Assembly (NCBI GenBank): GCA_964485515.1
Contig: CAZALT010000007.1
Coordinates: 1 to 46,308 of the forward strand
DNA: 46,308 bases
Direction of reading: 5' to 3'
Origin: CAZALT01 sp964485515
GTDB lineage: Bacteria > Actinomycetota > Acidimicrobiia > Acidimicrobiales > Acidimicrobilacustridaceae
Shown: positions 40,582-46,308 of the stretch, piece by piece
Layout: every line of letters begins with the position of its first letter
How positions within the stretch are numbered: the first letter of the stretch is position 1
Made by a program: the position numbers and the translations under genes
Notes under the pieces: generated by a model
Told to the model about the DNA's origin: nothing
The model's input: the letters and a program-made list of their open reading frames with translations, nothing else
Databases searched by the model: none

Positions 40582-40662
40582 GAGGTCGACGCTGACCGAA
40601 ACGCAGTCACCGCTCGGCCGCTGGGCTCCCCCGACGATTGCGGCAGCAGACGGCCACGACCG

Positions 40663-40668
40663 TACGAT
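40663..40668 (+). promoter_or_regulatory. -10 element TACGAT, leaderless type
   Basis: TACGAT then GGATCC then the ATG at 40675 (6-nt spacing). Confidence 0.5.
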
Positions 40669-40674
40669 GGATCC

Positions 40675-41022
40675 ATGTCTTCGACCCGGCGGTCGCCCGA
40701 CGGCGCCCCAGCAGAGGTCCCTGCCGCCTCGGACCCGTCCGCGCTCCCCTCCGTCGGCGCCCGGGTCATCGCCTTCGTCCTCATCCTGCTGGCCGGCGCC
40801 GCCGGCGGGTTCATCGGCTACGCGTTCATCAACCTGCAGTCCGCCGACCCCTCCAGCGCCACCTTGGGCTTCGGAGCGCTCGTCGGTGCCGCGATCGCCG
40901 CGGGTGGCGTCGCCGTGGTCGTGGTGCTCGCCATCCGGGCCATGGGCGAGTGGAAGACGATCCAAACCCGCGACGTGGCGCCACCGACGGTCGCCGACGT
41001 CCGGCCTCCGCGGGTCCGCTGA
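40675..41022 (+). CDS. Small membrane protein of unknown function, 115 aa
   Basis: I do not recognise a family. Two membrane spans (VIAFVLILLAGAAGGFIGYAF, about 31-51, and ALVGAAIAAGGVAVVVVLAI, about 68-87) are joined by a short loop. The N-terminus is a Pro/Ala/Ser-rich stretch and the C-terminus is short and charged (EWKTIQTRDVAPP). It ends 9 bp before the inositol monophosphatase family gene and is likely co-transcribed with it. Confidence 0.72.
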   Translation: MSSTRRSPDGAPAEVPAASDPSALPSVGARVIAFVLILLAGAAGGFIGYAFINLQSADPSSATLGFGALVGAAIAAGGVAVVVVLAIRAMGEWKTIQTRDVAPPTVADVRPPRVR

Positions 41023-41031
41023 GCCGTCACG

Positions 41032-41949
41032 ATGGACGACCGACCTGTGCCGGCGGAGCGGATCGCCGAACGTGACGAGGACCGGCACGACCAGGACCGG
41101 CACGACCAGGACCCACCCCACCCGACCGCACCCCACCAGGACGATCTGAGCGACGACATCGAGCTGTTCGGACTGCTCGACCTCGGCGTCCAGGCCGCCA
41201 CGCAGGCGAGCCAGATCCTCCTGAAGGGAATGGCCACCGCCCGCAGCTCGGTGCAGACCAAGACCACGGGCACCGACATGGTCACCGCCATGGACAAGGC
41301 ATCCGAAGAGACGATCGTGTCCACCGTGCTCGGGTCCCGTCCCGCCGACGGCCTGCTCGGCGAGGAGGGCACGGACATCGCGGGAACCACCGGCGTGCGG
41401 TGGATCATCGACCCGCTCGACGGCACGACCAACTACCTCTACGGCCACACGGGCTTCAACATCTCGATCGCCGTGCAAAAGGACGGCGTCGTCGTAGCCG
41501 GTGTCGTGCTCGACCCCATCCAGCACCACCTCTTCACCGCGGTGATCGGTCACGGCGCCCGCCGCAACGGCGCACGCATCTCGGTGTCCGACGAGACCGA
41601 TCTCGGTCGGTCGCTGGTCGCCACCGGCTTCTCCTACGAGGCGGAACGACGCGAGAAGCAGGCGGTCGTCCTCCAACGGGTGATCCCCCACATCCGAGAC
41701 ATCCGACGGATGGGCGCGGCGGCGATCGACCTGTGCTCGGTGGCGTGCGGTCGGGTCGACGCCTACTACGAACGGGGCCTCCAGCCTTGGGACCACGCCG
41801 CCGGGGCCCTCATCGCACGGGAAGCCGGTGCGATCGTCACCAGCCTCCACGGGCCGACCCCCGACTTCGACCTCACCCTGGCGGCGCCTCCCGCGCTGCA
41901 CGGCCCGCTCCACGACCTCCTGGTAGCCGCCCGGGCCGACGAGGCCTGA
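41032..41949 (+). CDS. Inositol monophosphatase family protein
   Basis: A 305-aa Mg-dependent phosphatase. Metal-site motifs: LLGEEG (about 103), WIIDPLDGTTNY (about 124-135) and QPWDHAAGALIAREAGA (about 244). Members hydrolyse inositol phosphate, fructose-1,6-bisphosphate, histidinol phosphate or PAP, and these cannot be separated here. The first ~40 residues are a low-complexity acidic/His stretch (DRHDQ units) encoded by a 15-bp repeat and are not part of the fold; a start after it is possible but has no ATG. It follows the small membrane protein by 9 bp. Confidence 0.9.
   Translation: MDDRPVPAERIAERDEDRHDQDRHDQDPPHPTAPHQDDLSDDIELFGLLDLGVQAATQASQILLKGMATARSSVQTKTTGTDMVTAMDKASEETIVSTVLGSRPADGLLGEEGTDIAGTTGVRWIIDPLDGTTNYLYGHTGFNISIAVQKDGVVVAGVVLDPIQHHLFTAVIGHGARRNGARISVSDETDLGRSLVATGFSYEAERREKQAVVLQRVIPHIRDIRRMGAAAIDLCSVACGRVDAYYERGLQPWDHAAGALIAREAGAIVTSLHGPTPDFDLTLAAPPALHGPLHDLLVAARADEA
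41080..41109. repeat. 15-bp tandem repeat in the 5' end of the IMPase gene
   Basis: Two identical copies of GACCGGCACGACCAG, in frame, encoding DRHDQ units in the N-terminal tail. Confidence 0.88.
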
Positions 41950-42069
41950 GTCGGTCGGTTCCGCCACGACGACCCCCGCCTCCGAGGACGATGCCGGCAG
42001 GTCGCACGAGATGGGCCGGAGAATCCGAACAAAACCGCAAGGGTGCACCGATTCGACCCGGTCCTGAGG

Positions 42070-42075
42070 CACGAT
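42070..42075 (+). promoter_or_regulatory. -10 element CACGAT, leaderless type, for the mtrA-like gene
   Basis: CACGAT then GGGGCG then the GTG at 42082. This element decides the start: an upstream GTG at 42043 is in frame but would add residues not found in the family. Confidence 0.5.
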
Positions 42076-42081
42076 GGGGCG

Positions 42082-42762
42082 GTGGGCACCCGGATCCTGA
42101 CGGTCGAGGACGACGAACGAATTCGCACGGCGGTCAAGATGGCCCTCGAGGACGAAGGCTGGATCGTCGAGGAGGCCGAGAACGGTGAAGCCGCGCTCGA
42201 TGCCTTCCAGCGCCAACCGGCCGACGTCGTGCTCATCGACATCATGCTCCCCGGCGTCGACGGCTTCGAGGTGTGCCGTGCCATCCGCCGCACCAGCGAC
42301 GTGCCCATCGTGATGGTGACCGCCCGCGCCGACACCCACGACGTCGTCGCCGGCCTCGAGGCCGGTGCCGACGACTACCTCACCAAGCCGTTCGCCCCGA
42401 AAGAGCTGTCGGCTCGCATCCGGGCCCTGCTCCGCCGGGCCCGCACCTCCGATCCCGCCATCGCCCACCTCACCTTCGGCGACCTCGAGATCATCCCGGA
42501 CGAGGGCGTCGTGCAGCGCAACGGCCAAGAGGTCCACCTGACCAAGACCGAGTTCCGCCTGCTCGTCGAGCTGGCGTCGAGCCCCGGGCGGGTGTTCAGC
42601 CGCGAGGTCCTCCTCGAGCGGGTGTGGGGCTACGGTTACTTCGGCGACGGTCGCCTCGTGGACGTCCACGTGCGTCGACTCCGCACCAAGATCGAGACGG
42701 ACCCGGCGAACCCTCGCCACGTGGTCACCGTTCGCGGTCTCGGCTACAAGCTCCAGACCTGA
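42082..42762 (+). CDS. mtrA: OmpR/PhoB-type response regulator, MtrA-like
   Basis: A 226-aa two-component regulator. The receiver domain (1-115) has the acidic pair ED(D) at 9-11, phospho-acceptor D53 in VVLIDIMLPG, T80 and K102 in DDYLTKPF. The winged-helix output domain (about 130-226) ends VDVHVRRLRTKIETDP and VRGLGYKL. The MtrA name rests on the downstream pair: a histidine kinase and a GerMN lipoprotein like LpqB, the mtrA-mtrB-lpqB order of mycobacteria and corynebacteria. In those organisms MtrA controls wall hydrolases and division genes. Confidence 0.88.
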   Translation: MGTRILTVEDDERIRTAVKMALEDEGWIVEEAENGEAALDAFQRQPADVVLIDIMLPGVDGFEVCRAIRRTSDVPIVMVTARADTHDVVAGLEAGADDYLTKPFAPKELSARIRALLRRARTSDPAIAHLTFGDLEIIPDEGVVQRNGQEVHLTKTEFRLLVELASSPGRVFSREVLLERVWGYGYFGDGRLVDVHVRRLRTKIETDPANPRHVVTVRGLGYKLQT

Positions 42763-42793
42763 CCGGCCCCGCCCCACCGACCGGGCCCAGACG

Positions 42794-44350
42794 GTGTGGA
42801 GTCACCTCCGACGACGAAGTGACGAAATCCCTGTGCGACGCCCGCGTTCCGCGAAAACCCGAACCGGAGCGAAGCTTCCACGGCTCGGCCTCCGGGCTCG
42901 ACTCACGGTCACGTACGCGCTCGGCGCCGCGCTGCTGTCGGCCTTCCTCTCCATCACGACGTTCGGCCTGACCCGCGAGAACCTGCTCGAGCAGCGTGAG
43001 CAGTCGGCGACCACGCAGGCCATCCGCAACGCCGCGACGCTCGACAACCTGTTGGTCGGGTCCGACGCTCAGGACACCACCAGCATGGAGCGCAACCTCG
43101 CCTCCCTGCCCACCTCCGAGAGCGCAGACCAGCTCGTGCACCTGGGCGATGCGTGGACGCCAAGCTCGGCAACCAAGTTCTCACGCGACGACATCCCCGC
43201 CGACCTCCAGACCCAGGTCGAAGGTGGACAGGAGAGCCGCATGCGGGTCACCTTCGGCGACCAGACACGGCTCATCATCGGCGTCCCGCTCCAAGGTTCC
43301 GCCGGCGTGTACTACGAGGCAGCGTCGATGCTCGAGCTGCAGCGCACCCTCGAAGGCCTCGCCATCTCGTTGCTGGGCGCATCGGCCCTCACCACCATCG
43401 CCGGTGGCCTGTTGGGCTTCTTCGCCGCCCGACGGGTGTTCCGCCCGTTCCTCGACGTCGGCCACGCGGCCGAGGCCATCGCGGGCGGTCGGCTCGACAC
43501 CCGCCTCCCCGTCGGCAACGACCCCGACATCGACCGATTGAGCAAGCCGTTCAACGAGATGGCCCAGGCCCTCCAGGACCGCATCGAGCGCGATGCCCGC
43601 TTCGCCTCCGAGGTGAGCCACGAGCTGCGTTCGCCGCTCATGACCCTCGCCGCGTCGGTCGAGGTGCTCGAGAATTCGCGCGATGAGATCCCCCCGCGAG
43701 GCCAGACCGCCCTCGATCTGCTCTCGGCCGACGTCGACCGCTTCCAGCAGCTCGTCGAGGACCTCCTCGAGATCTCCCGGTTCGACGCCGGTGCGATCAA
43801 GCTGCACCTCGAGGAGGTCCCGGTGTCCGAGATGGTCATCCAGGCCGTCTCTGTGCTGAGCGGCGGCGGCATCCCGGTCAAGTACGACGAGGACGTCAGC
43901 GAGCTGCTCGTACGGGTCGACAAGCGCCGCTTCGGACGGGTCATCGCCAACCTGCTCGACAACGCGGAGAAGTACGCCGACGGGGCGACCGCCGTGACCA
44001 TCGAGCGTGTCGAGGTCGCACCCGACGATCCGACCGACGTCGATGCCACGCCCGAGTACTGCGTGCAGATCGGCGTCGAGGACCTGGGGCCGGGTGTCCC
44101 CGAGCACGAGCGCGAGTCGATCTTCGATCGCTTCTCCCGGGGTGGCGAAGGCGGACGGCGCGCCACCGACAGCGGAGTCGGGCTCGGGCTCGCCCTCGTC
44201 GACGAGCACGCCCGCCTGCACGGCGGCCGGGTCTGGGTCGAAGGACGCAACGACGACCGCTCCGGGTCGCGCTTCGTCGTCGAGCTCCCCGCCATCTTGG
44301 TGACGCCCGACCCGAGCCCCAGCCAAGAGAAGGTCGTGGCCACCAAGTGA
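42794..44350 (+). CDS. mtrB: Sensor histidine kinase, MtrB-like
   Basis: A 518-aa membrane kinase. Two spans (about 35-57 and 190-212) bracket an extracytoplasmic sensor domain of about 130 residues. HAMP follows (RRVFRPFLDVGHAAEAIAGG), then the H-box FASEVSHELRSPL with phospho-acceptor H276, the N-box VIANLLDNAEKYADG, G1 GVEDLGPGVPEHE and G2 DSGVGLGLALVDEHARLHGG. The start may be the GTG at 42794 or one at 42833; neither has a clear ribosome binding site. It is 31 bp after the regulator and overlaps the lipoprotein gene by 4 nt (GTGA). Confidence 0.9.
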   Translation: MWSHLRRRSDEIPVRRPRSAKTRTGAKLPRLGLRARLTVTYALGAALLSAFLSITTFGLTRENLLEQREQSATTQAIRNAATLDNLLVGSDAQDTTSMERNLASLPTSESADQLVHLGDAWTPSSATKFSRDDIPADLQTQVEGGQESRMRVTFGDQTRLIIGVPLQGSAGVYYEAASMLELQRTLEGLAISLLGASALTTIAGGLLGFFAARRVFRPFLDVGHAAEAIAGGRLDTRLPVGNDPDIDRLSKPFNEMAQALQDRIERDARFASEVSHELRSPLMTLAASVEVLENSRDEIPPRGQTALDLLSADVDRFQQLVEDLLEISRFDAGAIKLHLEEVPVSEMVIQAVSVLSGGGIPVKYDEDVSELLVRVDKRRFGRVIANLLDNAEKYADGATAVTIERVEVAPDDPTDVDATPEYCVQIGVEDLGPGVPEHERESIFDRFSRGGEGGRRATDSGVGLGLALVDEHARLHGGRVWVEGRNDDRSGSRFVVELPAILVTPDPSPSQEKVVATK

Positions 44351-45033
44351 CCTCCACCCATCGGCCAACCTCGTCGCCACGTCGGCGCGCACGGGTCGCC
44401 GGCGTCGCCGTCGCGGCGGTGCTCGCACTGGCCATGACCGCGTGTGGCATCCCCACCGACGATCAGCCCCGCGCCATCTCGCCCCCGTCGGTCACCACCA
44501 CCACCGTCGACCCGACGTCTTCCCTCGATCCCGACAGCGCGAGCGGGGTCGTGCAGACCGTGTACCTCATCGAGGGAAGCACGACAGGTAGCCCCGACGG
44601 CGAGCGGCTCGCCGAGCGGACCGTGGAGGTCCCGAGCACCACCGACGAGGCCGCGCTGGTGCGGTCGACGCTCAAGGCACTCATCGCGCTCAGTTCCGAT
44701 CGGGGGCAGACCAACGCCGTGCCGAGCGGCACGGAGATCCTCGACGTCGACCTGAGCGACGACGGGTCGGTCGTCACGATCGATCTCAGCGACGAGTTCA
44801 ACGACGTCGAGCAGTCGCTCCAGCGCAGCGCGTTCGCGCAGCTCGTCTTCAGCGCCACCGGCGTGAACCCGGCCAACATCGAACGGGTCCGCTTCCGGGT
44901 CGAAGGCGACTGGATCGCACCCGCGACGGGAAACGACCAGTCACCCGCGGCGGGCGACACGGTCACCCGCAACGACTACCCCTCGTTCGCCACCGCGATG
45001 GCGAGCAGCACCACCGAGGTCGGCGGCGGCTGA
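44347..45033 (+). CDS. LpqB-like lipoprotein reduced to a GerMN domain
   Basis: A 228-aa lipoprotein. A basic N-terminus and hydrophobic stretch lead to the lipobox-like AMTAC with lipidated Cys33. The rest is a GerMN (sporulation/germination) domain: TVYLIEGSTTG near 75, VRSTLKALIAL near 100, GTEILDVDLSDDGSVVTIDLS near 130 and RSAFAQLVFSATGVNP near 160. Mycobacterial LpqB is about 580 residues with a beta-propeller after GerMN (from memory); that part is absent. LpqB is known to bind the MtrB sensor domain, and here the gene overlaps mtrB by 4 nt, which supports the same partnership. Confidence 0.85.
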   Translation: MTSTHRPTSSPRRRARVAGVAVAAVLALAMTACGIPTDDQPRAISPPSVTTTTVDPTSSLDPDSASGVVQTVYLIEGSTTGSPDGERLAERTVEVPSTTDEAALVRSTLKALIALSSDRGQTNAVPSGTEILDVDLSDDGSVVTIDLSDEFNDVEQSLQRSAFAQLVFSATGVNPANIERVRFRVEGDWIAPATGNDQSPAAGDTVTRNDYPSFATAMASSTTEVGGG

Positions 45034-45134
45034 TCCGCTCTCATGGCGCGGCCGACGTCGACGACGTGGTTGCGCGGACCTGGCCTGGCCTGACCGACCC
45101 GGGTTGAACGGATCTGACCTCGCCACAGAGGTGA

Positions 45135-46169
45135 TCAGCCGGCGAAGAACACCTCGGCGACGCCGTGGTAGAGGGCGGGATCAACCGTCTTGAGCGTCCC
45201 CACGGCGACCGACAGCGGGACCCGGACGATCTCGCCGCACTGGAGCGCGACCATCTTGCCGAGCTCGCCCTCGTGGACCGCGTCGATGGCGCTCACCCCG
45301 AACCTCGTGGCGAGCACCCGGTCGAACGCGGTGGGCGTACCGCCACGCTGCACGTGACCCAGGATCGTGACCCGGCTCTCGTAGCCGGTCCGGGACTCGA
45401 TGGCCTCCGCCACCGTCTGGCCGATGCCACCGAGGCGTGCGTGACCGAAGGAGTCGACCTCGCCCGACACCGTGCTGAGGGTTCCCTCCTTCGGGGTCGC
45501 GCCCTCCGCCACCACGACGATCGACGCGTAGCGGCCCTTCTCGTGGCGGCGGACGATCGCGTCGCACACGGCGTCGATGTCGAAGGGCTCCTCGGGGATG
45601 AGGATCATCGTGGCGCCACCGGCGATGCCGGACCACACGGCGATGTGCCCGGCGTGGCGGCCCATCACCTCCACGACGATCACCCGATCGTGGGACTCGG
45701 CGGTGGTGTGCAGGCGGTCGATCGCCTCGGTCGCGATCGACACGGCCGTGTCGAAGCCGAAGGTGAGCTCGGTGCCGGACAGGTCGTTGTCGATCGTCTT
45801 GGGGACGCCGACGACGGGCACGCCCAACTCGTGCAGCTTGTGCGCGACTCCCAGCGTGTCCTCACCACCGATCGCGATCAGCGCGTCGATGCCCAGCTCG
45901 TCGAGCGTGGCCTTGCAGGCGTCGACGCCGCCCTCGACCTTGAAGGGGTTGGTGCGAGATGAGCCGAGCACCGTGCCGCCCCGAGGCAGGGTGCCGCGGA
46001 AGGTGTCGACGGACACGGGTCGAGTCTGGTTCTCGATGACGCCGCGCCAGCCGTCGAGGAACCCGATGAGCTCGTCGCCGTAGGCTCGCTCGCCCTTGCG
46101 GACCACGGCCCGCATCACCGCGTTCAGTCCGGGGCAATCGCCACCCCCGGTGAGCATCGCGACACGCAT
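45135..46169 (-). CDS. 6-phosphofructokinase, probably pyrophosphate-dependent
   Basis: Phosphorylates fructose 6-phosphate in glycolysis. The 344-aa protein starts MRVAMLTGGGDCPGLNAVMR and has PKTIDNDLSGTE (catalytic Asp in TIDND), EVMGRHAGHIA and LGHVQRGGTPTAFDR. The donor-site pair is D104 in IGGEDTLG and K124 in VPKTIDND. ATP enzymes typically have Gly104, and Asp104 with Lys124 is the pattern of PPi-dependent enzymes such as that of Amycolatopsis, so reversible PPi use is inferred. The ATG at 46169 is chosen over longer starts because GGAGG lies about 7 nt upstream. It is convergent with the LpqB-like gene, 101 bp apart. Confidence 0.92.
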   Translation of the reverse strand: MRVAMLTGGGDCPGLNAVMRAVVRKGERAYGDELIGFLDGWRGVIENQTRPVSVDTFRGTLPRGGTVLGSSRTNPFKVEGGVDACKATLDELGIDALIAIGGEDTLGVAHKLHELGVPVVGVPKTIDNDLSGTELTFGFDTAVSIATEAIDRLHTTAESHDRVIVVEVMGRHAGHIAVWSGIAGGATMILIPEEPFDIDAVCDAIVRRHEKGRYASIVVVAEGATPKEGTLSTVSGEVDSFGHARLGGIGQTVAEAIESRTGYESRVTILGHVQRGGTPTAFDRVLATRFGVSAIDAVHEGELGKMVALQCGEIVRVPLSVAVGTLKTVDPALYHGVAEVFFAG

Positions 46170-46308
46170 CACACACCTCCACGCCTCTCTCGTCGGTCGT
46201 CGACCACGTTGGCACAGCCCGAACCCCTCAGGGAACATGCGCTGGCCACGACCCTGTCGGGGCCCAGGCCACGCCTGTCGATCACGCGAGGTGGGGGTGA
46301 CGCCCTAA
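46170..46308. other. Upstream region of the phosphofructokinase gene
   Basis: 139 bp with the ribosome binding site of the phosphofructokinase gene and no convincing gene. The short open frame on the plus strand shows no family features. The promoter of the kinase is presumably here, but I see no clear -10/-35 pair. Confidence 0.5.

Noticed and set aside
46096..46308. Plus-strand frame at the right edge
   Set aside because: It is antisense to the phosphofructokinase start, has no ribosome binding site and no recognisable sequence.

Overview
The window comes from a high-GC member of the Actinomycetota, probably of the class Acidimicrobiia (inference). The evidence is a dcw cluster without ftsA, the chain pgeF-yggS-sepF-yggT-divIVA behind ftsZ, a bacterial proteasome activator (Bpa), an MtrA/MtrB/LpqB-like module, a DUF3040 protein and very GC-rich codon use. 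The class is a guess from memory of gene order. One 100-N assembly gap lies at 25043-25142. I see no rRNA, tRNA, CRISPR array, transposase or phage gene.

Layout. 1-3207: 5' end of dnaE, bpa and a phosphodiesterase on the minus strand, then an Rrf2 regulator on the plus strand. 3248-5446: rluD, lspA and a DksA-like protein (minus). 5665-8799: ileS, alone on the plus strand inside an otherwise minus-strand block, with a GLHH signature in place of HxGH. 8836-27556: the division and wall cluster, read right to left as mraZ-rsmH-ftsL-ftsI-murE-mraY-murD-ftsW-murG-murC-ftsQ-ftsZ-pgeF-yggS-sepF-yggT-divIVA. Most junctions are 4-nt stop/start overlaps. murF and murB are absent from their usual places. 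27914-31661: lipoate ligase-like protein, MenC-type enolase-superfamily enzyme, HNH endonuclease, a small hypothetical and a ROK kinase (minus). 31836-36553: MoxR ATPase, a tiny repeat ORF, DUF58 and a membrane transglutaminase (plus). 36645-40567: DUF3040, DinB, NUDIX, a hypothetical membrane protein and a dolichol-phosphate-mannose-synthase-like glycosyltransferase (minus). 40675-45033: a small membrane protein, an inositol monophosphatase family enzyme, MtrA, MtrB and an LpqB-like lipoprotein (plus). 45135-46169: phosphofructokinase with pyrophosphate-type residues (minus).

How the genes work together. The core makes lipid II precursors (MurC, D, E, G, MraY), builds the divisome (FtsZ, SepF, FtsQ, FtsL, FtsI, FtsW) and directs polar growth (DivIVA). 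A consensus promoter overlaid with four MraZ boxes drives the cluster. MtrAB-LpqB is, in relatives, a regulator of wall and division genes. At least 13 genes carry a -10-like hexamer 6-8 nt before the start codon, which points to widespread leaderless transcription.

The most noteworthy points are: the ileS signature swap together with its strand reversal; a false assembly gap in ftsI whose flanks share exactly 55 nt and whose collapse restores the reading frame; the recurring 12/15/18-bp tandem repeats at gene ends; the missing murF; and the reduced LpqB. I did not find a wholly new multi-gene system. Most of the window is a housekeeping region with lineage-specific oddities.
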